DNA of 64,000 bases from Neonectria sp. B-13 (lineage: Eukaryota > Ascomycota > Sordariomycetes > Hypocreales > Nectriaceae): the NCBI GenBank assembly GCA_002682825.1, contig NOKP01000003.1:2418001-2482000 (forward strand), written 5' to 3'. Positions 22,376 through 32,075 of this stretch are shown piece after piece. The translations under genes and the position numbers were made by a program. Each line of letters starts with the position of its first letter. Within the stretch, counting starts at the first letter, position 1. The notes under the pieces are model-generated. The model did no database searches. It saw only the letters and a program-made list of their open reading frames with translations, and was not told the DNA's origin.

Positions 22376-23210
22376 CTAGGACTTGGCCTCCACGGCCTTC
22401 TTCTCCACAGGCGCCTCCGAGAAGTATGAGGGGTTCTCGAACAGCTCATGAGTGACATTGCTGGGCCACTCCTCGGCGTACTCCCTATCCTGGTCGTTCG
22501 CCCAGCTCACTGTCACATCCATAAGCTGCTTCTCGGCTCCATCGGTGGCCTCGACGGTCACGACCTTGTTGCCGCGGCCCAGGCCACTCAACACGGCGGC
22601 CATGTCGGCGATGGCATTGGGCTTCTGGCGGTTGAGGGCGATGCCGCGCTCGTGCTTGGTTCGGATGGGCCGGTAGCCGGGGTTGCCCTTCTTCTCCTCC
22701 TCGGCGATCCTCTTCTTGTCGGCGGGGGTGTACTCCTGGACGGGCTTGTAGCGGAAATCGTCGTCCCACGCAACCTCGTGCAGGTGCTTCAGCTCGCGCA
22801 GCTTCTGGAAGATGGAGCGGCCGACGGAGCCCTGGCCGGCGGGGAGGGAGATGCGGGCGAAGGGGGACCAGTAGTCCTTGCGCAGCTTGGCGGGCTTTAA
22901 CTTCTTGCCGTTGTATGGGATCTGCTTCAGTCCGTGGAAGCCCTGTGGTGGACGGTTAGCTCGCAGTCTAGGCTAGGGAGCTCCAGGGAGGCGCATGGAG
23001 CGCAATTGGACGTACGCTAAGCTTGTCCTCGAAGCTGTAGATGATCTGCTCCGACCGCCTGTGGGTGAAGACCCAGATGTCCTCGCCATGGCCCTCGGGG
23101 TTCGGGAAGCCCTTGCTGTGGCGCTTCCCGGGCGCGGTGTGGGCGTGTCGCACGCATATCCGCAGGAAGCTGGGCAATTGGCCCAGGCGGGATGCTGGTG
23201 TCGCATTCAT
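22376..23210 (-). CDS. MHR1: Mitochondrial large ribosomal subunit protein mL67 / Mhr1
   Basis: Two exons, 23210-23016 and 22942-22376, joined across a 73-nt intron (GTACGT...CTAAC...CACAG); 253 residues. The N-terminus is basic and Ser/Arg/His-rich, as expected for mitochondrial import. The core pattern is an IWVF strand, then IIYS, then LRKDYWSPFARISL, then a helix with FQKLRELKHLHEVAW. This follows the order of yeast Mhr1 (VYIF, VLYS, LRRDIW, LCRLRYLRDV) and is followed by the VSWANDQDREYAEEWP block near the end. Mhr1 is a mitoribosomal protein that in yeast also promotes mitochondrial DNA recombination. The gene is divergent from HSP98. Confidence 0.87.
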
Positions 23211-23891
23211 GGTCGCCGGTTGTGGGTTGATCTAGCTGGGCAGGCTCCTGAGGCTCTCGCAAAATCTTGCCCAGAATGCCAATCACTCAATCGAATCAGC
23301 CCGGGCATGCGCGTGGTCATGTGACATGTGCGTTTTCCCCTCGGGCAAGTCCGCTGCGGGGGCCGTGGCTTGCAGAATCATGTGATGATAAGATATGCTA
23401 GGTCCAGGCGGCCAATGACAGAGCTCGCTCCCCACTGCTAGCCCACTCCGCAGCTGGGCAAGAGTGACATCACGAAGCATCTCGCGGCTTCTGGCAAGTT
23501 CCGCCTCTTTTTGGATGCTTCCACATCTGCCGCGAGCCTGCTTGCTGCACCTTGATGCATCTGACTGCTTCACTGATCCCTCTGGACCATTCGATCCACC
23601 AAGGTCTTCCCTGCTTTTGCATCGTAAGATCCACCCGGGTTGACGATAAATTACCGTCGTCCAAGCCCCTCGGGACCAATTTCCTTCCTCCTCCATCATC
23701 CTCACACAACAACAAACAACAATACTCAACATTCCAAGGTCCGGAAACCTAACGGAAGCCCTCCAACTTTAATTTTTGGGCATATATCACACCACACACG
23801 CCCGCCCTCCACCAACCCTTCCGTACATAATATCCCTCGTTTACACATCAACCATTTCTCCGTACATCAATCACTCCATCACTTCGTCACC
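23211..23891. promoter_or_regulatory. Bidirectional promoter of mL67 (-) and HSP98 (+)
   Basis: The 681-bp divergent spacer contains a CCCCT stress-response-like element (23337-23341), a CCAAT box (within 23410-23420), a CRE-like TGACATCA (23465-23472) and a heat-shock-element-like site (23489-23501). The ~240 nt before the HSP98 ATG are A/C-rich and contain no ATG. Promoter function is implied by the divergent arrangement; individual sites are candidates. Confidence 0.6.
23489..23501 (+). promoter_or_regulatory. Heat-shock-element-like TTCtgGCAagTTC
   Basis: The site fits nTTCnnGAAnnTTCn with correct spacing and one mismatch in the middle unit (GCA for GAA). It lies 390 bp upstream of the HSP98 start codon, a plausible Hsf1 site for a heat-induced chaperone gene. 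Confidence 0.45.
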
Positions 23892-26663
23892 ATGAACAAC
23901 AGAATGGACTTCACAGACCGAGCTCAGAAGGCCGTCGAGGACGCCATGGCCTTGGCTGAGCAGTATGGTCACTCGCAGCTGGTTCCGGTCCACCTCGCCG
24001 TGTCATTGCTGGACCCTCCTCCAGACCAATCCAAGGATCAGCAGAACATCCCTCTCGGCCCAACCAGCACCCTGTTCCGCCAGGTCGTCGAGCGTGCCAA
24101 TGGCGACCCGCAGATCTTCGACCGATCCCTCAAGAAGTCCTTGGTTCGCCTCCCCAGCCAAGACCCTCCTCCCGAGACGGTGTCGCTGGCGCCATCGTTC
24201 CATAGCGTCTTGCGAAAGGCCATGGAACTGCAGAAGGTCCAGAAAGACACCTACATTGGCGTGGACCACCTCATCACTTCGCTCGCCGACGAGCCCAGCA
24301 TCCAGGCTTCCCTGAAGGAAGCCAACATTCCCAAGCCCAAGCTTGTCCAGGAAGCCATCCAGGCCATTCGCGGAACCAAGCGAGTCGACAGCAAGACCGC
24401 CGACACCGAGGAAGAGAATGAGAACCTAGCCAAGTTCACTATCGATATGACTGAGATGGCAAGGGACAAGAAGATTGACCCTGTCATTGGCCGTGAGGAG
24501 GAGATTCGCCGAGTCGTACGAATCCTGTCTCGACGAACCAAGAACAACCCCGTCCTCATCGGTGAGCCCGGTGTAGGTAAGACCACGGTCGTTGAAGGTC
24601 TGGCTCAGCGAATTGTCAACCGAGATGTGCCCGACAATCTGAAGAGCTGTAAGCTGCTCTCGCTCGATGTAGGAGCGCTGGTTGCTGGCAGCAAGTACCG
24701 CGGAGAGTTCGAAGAGAGAATGAAGGGTGTCTTGAAGGAGATTACCGAGTCCAAGGACGTGATTGTCCTCTTCGTCGACGAGATCCATCTTCTCATGGGC
24801 GCTGGTTCGTCTGGCGAGGGCGGTATGGACGCCGCCAACCTTCTCAAGCCCATGCTTGCTCGTGGCCAGCTGCACTGCATTGGTGCGACCACCCTCGCCG
24901 AGTACCGCAAGTACGTCGAAAAGGATGCCGCCTTTGAGCGTCGTTTCCAGCAGGTCATTGTCAAGGAGCCCACGATCCCCGAGACTGTTTCCATTCTCCG
25001 AGGCCTGAAGGAACGATACGACCGACACCACCGCGTCACCATCCTAGACAGCGCTCTAGTTGCTTCTGCCAACCTAGCTGCGCGATACCTCACCTCCCGA
25101 CGATTGCCAGACTCTGCCATCGACCTTATCGATGAAGCTTCTGCTGCTGTGCGCGTTGCTCGAGAGTCCAAGCCTGAAGTCATCGACTCCCTCGAGCGCA
25201 AACTGAGGCAGCTGATGATCGAAATTGCCGCCCTTGAAAAGGAGCACGACGAAGCCTCCCGGACCCGACTGGCGCAAGCCCGCAAAGATGCTAAGAACGT
25301 CGAGGAGGAGCTGCAGCCTCTGCTTGAAAAGTACAAGACTGAGATCAAGCGCAGTGAGGAGATTCACCAGGCCAAGGAGAAGCTTGACGACCTGGAGAAG
25401 CGTCTGGAGGACGCCATGAACAACTCGGACCACGCCAAGGCTGCCGATCTCAAGTACGGTGCCATCCCCGAGCAGGAAGCCGTCATCAAAGACCTCGAGG
25501 TCCGCAAGGTTGCCGCCGATGTGGCTCTGAACGCCACCGGCGCTGACACCGGCGGTTCAATGGTTACGGACATCGTCACCGTGGACCACATCAACGAGAT
25601 TGTCGCCCGATGGACCGGCATTCCCGTCACCCGACTTCGAACCTCTGAAAAGGAGAAGCTCGTCAACATGGAGAAGGTCCTCGGCAAGGTCGTCGTCGGC
25701 CAGAAGGAAGCTGTGGGATCTGTTGCCAACGCCATCCGTCTCCAACGGTCTGGGCTTTCCAACCCCAACCAGCCACCAAGCTTCCTGTTCTGTGGTCCTT
25801 CGGGTACCGGAAAGACGCTCCTTACCAAGGCGTTGGCCGAGTTCCTGTTCGACGACCCCAAATCCATGATCCGCTTCGACATGTCCGAGTACCAGGAACG
25901 GCACTCCCTCAGCCGAATGATCGGTGCGCCCCCCGGCTACGTCGGCCACGATTCAGGCGGCCAGCTGACGGAGGCTCTCCGACGAAAGCCCTTCTCGATC
26001 CTGCTCTTCGATGAGGTTGAGAAGGCAGCCAAGGAGGTCCTGACTGTCCTCCTCCAGCTTATGGACGACGGCCGAATCACCGATGGCCAAGGCAGAGTCG
26101 TCGATGCCAAGAACTGTATCGTCGTCATGACCTCTAACCTGGGTGCTGAATACCTTACTCGCCCTGGCGCAAAGGAGGGTCGGGTCGACTCTGTCACCCG
26201 GGAGATGGTCATGAACGCTCTGCGCAACTACTTCCTCCCCGAGTTCCTCAACCGTATCAACTCGGTTGTCATCTTCAACCGCCTCACGCGCCGCGAGATC
26301 CGAAAGATTGTGGACATACGGCTCAGCGAGATCCAGAAGCGCCTCGAAGACAACGGGCGCAAGGTCAAGATCGACGTTTCGGAAGAAGCAAAGGATTATC
26401 TCGGCAATGCAGGCTACTCGCCAGCATATGGTGCTCGGCCCTTGTCCCGCCTCATCGAGAGGGAGGTGCTCAACCGCCTTGCCATCCTCATCTTGCGCAA
26501 CAATGTCCGCGACGGCGAGCATGCCCGCGTCGAGCTCATTGACGGCAAGATCGTCGTCCTGTCCAACCATCCCGACAGCGAGATGGGCGAGGACGATGAC
26601 ATGGTTGATGACGATGACGTGGAAGAGATGCTGGATGACATGGACCAGGACATTTACGACTAA
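23892..26663 (+). CDS. hsp98: Hsp104/ClpB-type disaggregase HSP98
   Basis: A single exon of 923 residues, matching Neurospora HSP98 and yeast Hsp104 in length. The Clp N domain comes first ([14 protein letters not shown]). NBD1 follows with Walker A GEPGVGKT (near residue 224) and a Walker B ending in DE. A long charged coiled-coil middle domain covers residues ~400-530. NBD2 has Walker A GPSGTGKT (near 635), pore-loop GYVG and a sensor-2 GARPL. The C-terminal tail is strongly acidic, as in eukaryotic cytosolic Hsp104. The hexamer threads aggregated proteins through its pore, working with Hsp70/Hsp40. The frame is open upstream to 23640 but the first in-frame ATG is 23892. Absence of introns is common for heat-shock genes. 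Confidence 0.97.
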   Translation: MNNRMDFTDRAQKAVEDAMALAEQYGHSQLVPVHLAVSLLDPPPDQSKDQQNIPLGPTSTLFRQVVERANGDPQIFDRSLKKSLVRLPSQDPPPETVSLAPSFHSVLRKAMELQKVQKDTYIGVDHLITSLADEPSIQASLKEANIPKPKLVQEAIQAIRGTKRVDSKTADTEEENENLAKFTIDMTEMARDKKIDPVIGREEEIRRVVRILSRRTKNNPVLIGEPGVGKTTVVEGLAQRIVNRDVPDNLKSCKLLSLDVGALVAGSKYRGEFEERMKGVLKEITESKDVIVLFVDEIHLLMGAGSSGEGGMDAANLLKPMLARGQLHCIGATTLAEYRKYVEKDAAFERRFQQVIVKEPTIPETVSILRGLKERYDRHHRVTILDSALVASANLAARYLTSRRLPDSAIDLIDEASAAVRVARESKPEVIDSLERKLRQLMIEIAALEKEHDEASRTRLAQARKDAKNVEEELQPLLEKYKTEIKRSEEIHQAKEKLDDLEKRLEDAMNNSDHAKAADLKYGAIPEQEAVIKDLEVRKVAADVALNATGADTGGSMVTDIVTVDHINEIVARWTGIPVTRLRTSEKEKLVNMEKVLGKVVVGQKEAVGSVANAIRLQRSGLSNPNQPPSFLFCGPSGTGKTLLTKALAEFLFDDPKSMIRFDMSEYQERHSLSRMIGAPPGYVGHDSGGQLTEALRRKPFSILLFDEVEKAAKEVLTVLLQLMDDGRITDGQGRVVDAKNCIVVMTSNLGAEYLTRPGAKEGRVDSVTREMVMNALRNYFLPEFLNRINSVVIFNRLTRREIRKIVDIRLSEIQKRLEDNGRKVKIDVSEEAKDYLGNAGYSPAYGARPLSRLIEREVLNRLAILILRNNVRDGEHARVELIDGKIVVLSNHPDSEMGEDDDMVDDDDVEEMLDDMDQDIYD

Positions 26664-26923
26664 GTGCTTATCAAGGGTGAATTAGGGTGTTGAGCGGATT
26701 ATTTACAGCAACAAGAATGACGATTTGATGAATTAGGGCGTTGGGGAAGGATCATATGAATTCTTGTATAGAGCATGCTTGTAACCAAATAGGGCCTAAT
26801 AAAGCAAGAAAAGTTGAATGCAAAAAAAATGACCTCTTCATGATTCGTGAAATCTATATGTATTAAGTGCCTAAGCCCCGTTCTATGCAGTGCGCATTGC
26901 CCTTCTTCAAATCCCATTGCCAA

Positions 26924-29261
26924 CTAAGCAGGCCCGAGAAACACGGGTTCATCTCCGCCCCAGCCAAATTCATCCATAAACACGGACCAGTCGACGTCTT
27001 GGAACGGGTCCTGGCCTCCGCTCATGGTCTGGTCCAGGCCCGTGTTAGTGGGAGCGGAGGGGCCATCTAGACGAGCGATTAGTATCAGCAAGGAACCGGT
27101 GAGGAGAACTGGTGTAACTTACGGAATGCCTCCAGGCCTTTGTTAACTCCTTCGGTGTTCTTCTTGGCCTCCTGCAACGCATCGCGGAAGCGTGTAAGGC
27201 ACCAATACGTGACAGCGCCGCCAAGACGTTCGGGCCAAGCTCCAGCGGGCACAAGCGACTTGGGCAGCATGTTGCGAACAGACCAGAAGGCCTCTATGAT
27301 GGCGATGCCGCGGGACGGCAAGTCGCCCTCACAGACGCTGCAGCTGTGCACGGCGGTACGGATCTGGAGCAAGATGGCGTCGGCGTCGGCCGGAGTGACG
27401 GTGGGCGGCGCGGCGGTAGAGCTCAGCGTCGAGATGAGGATGGAGCAGGCGTCGATGACGGTGCGGTAGATCCAGTGAGGCCCGTGGGAAAGAAACTTGG
27501 AGTGGGACTCGAGAGCGAGGGCTACTGTGAGGAGAGCGTGTGAGGTGTTGTAGGCGCGCAGAGCGTTGAAAGGGAAGTTGGGCTGCGAGGCGCCTGGTGG
27601 CGAGGCGAAGTAGTAGGATTGGACTTCGAGTTGGCCGGCGAGGAGGATGAAGCGGGAGCAGTCTATTTTCAGGGAGATTGTCAGCTATACCCAGTCAATC
27701 AAGGCCGTTCCTTGAATCATATCGCTTCGTACCTGTATCTGCCCTGGAGACGAGTGGCTTGAAAGCCTCTAAATCATTTTCCCAGATCTTGACCGCTTCT
27801 TCTGTGACGCCTCCGTAGGCAGCTACCTGAGCTGCCATTGCCAAGTGAAGTCGGTTTGCAAACTTCTGAATGTCAAAGAGGGTCATTAGTTCCGGAGCCA
27901 GCGTCTCTTCCGTGGCTTTCTTGCACTGGGTGTCATTGTGTTGCAGAAATGGGGGCGGGCATCCACCGCTAGTCGAAGTTCTAGTTGGTTACTGTCAGTG
28001 CCTCCCTTCCTCCTGTTTCAAAGCAAAGCGACGTACTTTTGTGCAAGGATACAGCAGAATATCCATGTTGTTGAGGCTTCCTGGTCTGTACAAGTCATAT
28101 GCTGGCGCCCGCCGATACAAAACCTGGGATTTGATCCACGCCCAGTGTGCAGACCGAGAAGCAAAGCGGCATTCAACGCGGCCGATAGTAGTGTTGAAGA
28201 TGGGTCAGCCACAAATCTTATCTTTGGCGAGGGCCAGGTTGACATGATAAGAAGGGCATGAATGGTCTCCAGATCGATCGCAGGAGCTGAGATGAGAGTC
28301 CAGATATCGCGTTCCAATATGTCGACGATGCTTGTGAAGACGTGCTCGTCCCTAGCGTAACGACGACTGGACACGTAAACTACGGCCCAGAAGAGAGTTG
28401 GACAGGCCTGATAACACTCATTTGGTATCTTCTTCCTTAAGACTGGGAGATAGGGGTGGAAACATTGGAGATATCTGCATCATTAGCACACGGACGTGGG
28501 AGATAACCGGATAACATACCTTTCAAAGTACCAGTCAATATCCTCGCCGGTTATGAGTTTATCGTTCAGGATACGTGACGAAGTTGGTCCCAGGTCTCGA
28601 AATTTTGCTGGAGCTGGCTGCGGTTGGGCCTGTGCTAGAGCTGAATCTACCAACGGAGTGGCCGTGGGGAGGACCGTGGTTGAAGCTGAGTCTAAGCGAC
28701 CGTTTTGCTCTGGAGGGAAGGTGGCGTTGTTGGCTTGGGGTGTAGGCGGACTCCAGGGGTGTTCTCCGCCGTTTCGAGGATTCACCACCTCCTTGATGGA
28801 CTTGAGTTCCTGCTCTAATAGCTCGAGCTTGCTAATGACGGGCGTCAGTTGCAATGGTCTAGGGTAAGGGCAACACGAATTTATGGCATGAGAATAGAAT
28901 GTGCCCGTGGTATGGCTCGGTTGAACAGCTATAGAATAGGAATCCAAAGGGGCCTTACCTTCTCTTGGTAATTCTCTTGTGAGCTCTGTCGTAGACGCAC
29001 GACAGCTCCAGCTTTGCGCATCTCTGGCAGGCTTGTCCCGCCACAGAATTCGCCCTACACCTCACCTAGCGACCATCAGCCTCAAAGACTCGCCTAATAC
29101 AGAGATACATCGGGGTTTCAAGAGCTCACTTTGGAATCGCGACAGGCGATGCAGGCTACATTCCGTCTAATCCTGTCCTGAGAGGTTTGTTGATATTGCT
29201 GTTGTGGTCCTGCGCCAGACGCGGAGGCGGGAGAGTCCCCTGAGGAAGGCGTCGGGGCCAT
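26924..29261 (-). CDS. Zn2Cys6 fungal-specific transcription factor
   Basis: Seven exons on the minus strand: 29261-29130, 29065-28959, 28858-28520, 28474-28037, 27980-27733, 27662-27123 and 27066-26924. They give 648 residues, and the six introns of 45-100 nt close in frame throughout. The zinc cluster is assembled across intron 1: Cys37, Cys40, Cys47, Cys57, Cys60 and Cys67, with spacing C-x2-C-x6-C-x9-C-x2-C-x6-C. A basic tail and a short Leu-rich helix (KLELLEQELKSI) suggest a dimerising coiled coil. The large middle part has the hydrophobic helical character of the fungal-specific regulatory domain. The last ~48 residues are acidic and aromatic (QDVDWSVFMDEF), like an activation domain. 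The target genes are unknown. Confidence 0.88.
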
Positions 29262-29686
29262 TTTGTGTCATCACAACCCCGATACCAGAGTATTTAGTCG
29301 TCAAAGCCTTCTTTTGCAGGCATGTTTCATATAACGGCAGAGCGACCTGACGTGGTTGTGCTAACGTTGCTCGGTGACAAGACTGACAATCAGGACCCGC
29401 AGTTGGTAGAGTTGCGAGGTTATGGCTAGACTGGGTGACGTCACGTGGGCGGACTAAATAGGTAGGTAGGAATACTCCATCAGCAAATGGATCGAATGCA
29501 TACCAAAGGGCGCGCGGGGGATGTAAGCGATGAGCTGGAGTTTATCGATACATGAGATTAATTAAATTTTGAGATTTCAAATATGTACCGAATTCAGCCA
29601 AACTATTCTGTGCTATGATTCATAACCACAACCCAATCGCTACGAATAAGTGTAGTGCATCGTGCGCACCTAATTACGGACTCGAC
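29262..29686. other. Promoter region of the Zn2Cys6 gene
   Basis: This 425-bp spacer contains an overlapping CRE and E-box and a TAGGTAGGTAGG repeat at 29459-29470. No gene. Confidence 0.5.
29436..29447. promoter_or_regulatory. Perfect CRE TGACGTCA overlapping E-box CACGTG
   Basis: The 12-bp sequence TGACGTCACGTG joins a palindromic CRE (bZIP/CREB-ATF type) with a CACGTG core sharing two bases. It is 175-186 bp upstream of the Zn2Cys6 start codon. Confidence 0.5.
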
Positions 29687-31222
29687 TCACTCCTTCTTCC
29701 CAGCATCCTTACCTGGCTTCGCAGACTGCTGGTTTCCAGAGTAAATCATTGCGCTCACGAGCTTCCATAGGACCCAGGCAAAGCCCAATGACACAGCGAC
29801 AGCTGTCCCCACTCCGATCCAGTCTGCCCCTTGTTCATTCAATACAGGAACGGTGATTGGGCTGACAAGTCTCTTTCCGCTTGCTGGTTGGGGAGTGACA
29901 TGCCAGAAGATGGTTTGTTTCTCGAACAGCTCATCATATCCCAAATGGGCGCGATCAAAAGGATTGCTCAGGTCTTCTACTTCTGACGAGCAAGCCCAGA
30001 AGACGGCAGGATACGGCAACTCGATCTCCACCTCGCCTGTTGAGGAGGGCTCCAAGTATCGGAGGTGAAGAGGAATTTCAGCCGTCCACGGCTGGTCTTG
30101 TTCAGGGCTGGGAGGGGCTAACTCTAGGAGGACCCTAGAGCCCCAAGAGTCCGTTGTATACGCGGGAGCCTCCAAGTCGACGGGCAGGCTCGTGTATCGA
30201 GATGCGGTGAGATTTTTCGAGGCCAGGAACAACTCATCCGCGAGCTGGTAGCGGTCTGCAAATATTGATTTCGGGAGAGTCAAGTATGCAAATGGAGAAC
30301 ACTGTCCATCGCTGTCTGGGGATTGACTGGAGCTCAGGCTTAATTGAAGGGTGGGGTGAAGACCTGTTGGGGCTAGGAACTTGGAAGTGAAGTCGCCATC
30401 GATCTGTCGGTGACGCGAGGGGAACGTGAATATAGTCGGCGAAGGCTTCTTTTGGTCACCGAGTACTGTTACGACGCCCGCGACGCCGAGTTCATGGGCC
30501 TTGATTGTGGGTGGTGTGTTTTTGACGAAAATGCCAACCTCTGTCCTCCGTTCAACAGAAGCGGGGGCAGCAACGGTTTGGGCTCGAAGGGGCCAGAGAG
30601 CATTGATCTGAACAGTGTTTGAGACGGCATCGAATGTCAAGTCTAGGGCAGCAGCGGTGTAGAGACTGCGAAGTCGAGCCTGACATATAGAGTCGAGTTC
30701 CGGGCAGAAGTCATGACTGCTTGATGCTACAAAGGACTGTAAGTCCTCTATTGCGTGATGGAAGTAAAAAGCTGAGGAGGCCGAAGATGAATCGCCATTA
30801 GAGTCCGTGAATGACTCTGGTGTCATACAGGCCATGGGTCCAAACCGTTGCAACCAATTGCATAATTTGGTCCTAATCTGAGCGTTAGCAAATGAAGATG
30901 GCAATTGCGCTGAAGTTGGAAGTACATACGGGCTACTCTCGTGTGGTTGCGAGGGAGAGTATGATATGTGGAGGCCTGGTGATATCCGGGAGCTGAAGGG
31001 GTCCAGAGTCTCGTACTGCAAGGGGCTAGCCCATCTGACATGCAAAGCATTGAAACCCTTGACCAAGTCGGCCAAATCATGAGGCAACTCGTCGAGAGCA
31101 AATGTGAGGCGATCTTGTCGAGCCGTGTCGATGAGAGGACCCAGCAATCCCGCGTCTTGGATGTCCAAGGCCTCCGGGTCGAAGCCGGGGTCGTCGTGGA
31201 CAAATGTGATGCGCTCACGCAT
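29687..31222 (-). CDS. PBN1: GPI-mannosyltransferase I subunit PBN1 (PIG-X family)
   Basis: Two exons, 31222-30930 and 30872-29687, joined across a 57-nt intron (GTATGT...GCTAAC...ATTAG); 492 residues. Because 57 is a multiple of three, the unspliced frame is also open, so the intron is easily missed. A competing CAG acceptor 5 nt earlier would shift the frame. The protein starts MRERITFVHDD, the usual opening of fungal Pbn1. It has a long luminal beta-rich region and ends with one hydrophobic helix (about 29 residues from WIGVGTAVAVSLGF) and a Lys-rich tail, consistent with an ER type I membrane protein. Pbn1 stabilises the Gpi14/PIG-M mannosyltransferase that adds the first mannose to GPI precursors. 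Confidence 0.87.
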   Translation of the reverse strand: MRERITFVHDDPGFDPEALDIQDAGLLGPLIDTARQDRLTFALDELPHDLADLVKGFNALHVRWASPLQYETLDPFSSRISPGLHISYSPSQPHESSPYVLPTSAQLPSSFANAQIRTKLCNWLQRFGPMACMTPESFTDSNGDSSSASSAFYFHHAIEDLQSFVASSSHDFCPELDSICQARLRSLYTAAALDLTFDAVSNTVQINALWPLRAQTVAAPASVERRTEVGIFVKNTPPTIKAHELGVAGVVTVLGDQKKPSPTIFTFPSRHRQIDGDFTSKFLAPTGLHPTLQLSLSSSQSPDSDGQCSPFAYLTLPKSIFADRYQLADELFLASKNLTASRYTSLPVDLEAPAYTTDSWGSRVLLELAPPSPEQDQPWTAEIPLHLRYLEPSSTGEVEIELPYPAVFWACSSEVEDLSNPFDRAHLGYDELFEKQTIFWHVTPQPASGKRLVSPITVPVLNEQGADWIGVGTAVAVSLGFAWVLWKLVSAMIYSGNQQSAKPGKDAGKKE

Positions 31223-32075
31223 GGCTGGCTGCGGGCAAGGGGGCGATAGAAGGCGATAAAAGGCCGATGACAAGATTCTCGTCTTGAGATTGAGACTGGC
31301 AATGCCTTGTCGGGATGTCTTGCCTGGGTGGCCTGGTTGCCTGGCTTAGCTTGCTTGGATCGGTGTCCTTCCAGACCTTCGGTATCGAATTCGGGGCAGC
31401 GGTGGACAGATCTCCCGGGTGAACCAGTGACGTTTCGTGCTGGAGCTTGGTTGGCCAGAGCTCCTGCAAGGTCGCCGGGACAGGCCGCTACTACCCACAG
31501 GCAGCTTTAGTAGGTAGAGGGTACACGAGAAACGCACGTGAGCTGGGCGTGGACCGCCACTGGTGCTCCCTGAAGCTCCCTGGAGCTTACACTCGCTCGC
31601 GTACCGCGGTACCACCCCCCCACCACCAAGTGCCCCTCGCCCCTTCCCTTCCATTTTGGTCACCGCCGGAGGGGATTCGCTAAACCACTTTCGGGACCGA
31701 CGGTCAATTCATCGCGCCTGCCACTTCGCTCGCCCACTCTGACTTTGAAGTCGCTCACCCAACTACCGTCCCATTTCCTGGTGCTTCGCCCGTCGACATG
31801 AAGCCACAAAAAACTTCTATTCTTCGTCATCCATCATCTGTGCTACTGCCTCCGTGAACCGACGAGGCCATGTCCCAAATGCCTCGACCAACTATGCCCG
31901 CCCTCTAGAGACCAAGGACTCGACGACTTTCACTCCAGACGACCCGCTTGCCAGTTGCGACACGGTCCGCGATAACGATAGCCATCGCCCGGGTCTTTTA
32001 ACTGGGAGACGGCGAACCAACGCCCTGGCTTGTCTGCCAAGAATCATTGGAATAGCGTAACCTAGACTCACCGCA
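31223..32075. promoter_or_regulatory. Bidirectional promoter of PBN1 (-) and caspase-like gene (+)
   Basis: An 850-bp divergent spacer. C/T-rich DNA without a recognisable ORF precedes the caspase-like start; it probably includes that gene's 5' UTR. No specific site is claimed. Confidence 0.45.

Noticed and set aside
24605..25348. 247-codon ORF antisense to HSP98, and similar antisense ORFs
   Set aside because: They are shadows of the high-GC third-position HSP98 frame, with Ser/Arg-rich meaningless translation.
30878..30929. 52-nt version of the PBN1 intron ending at CAG
   Set aside because: It shifts the frame and gives a stop within about 16 codons; the 57-nt version keeps the conserved protein.
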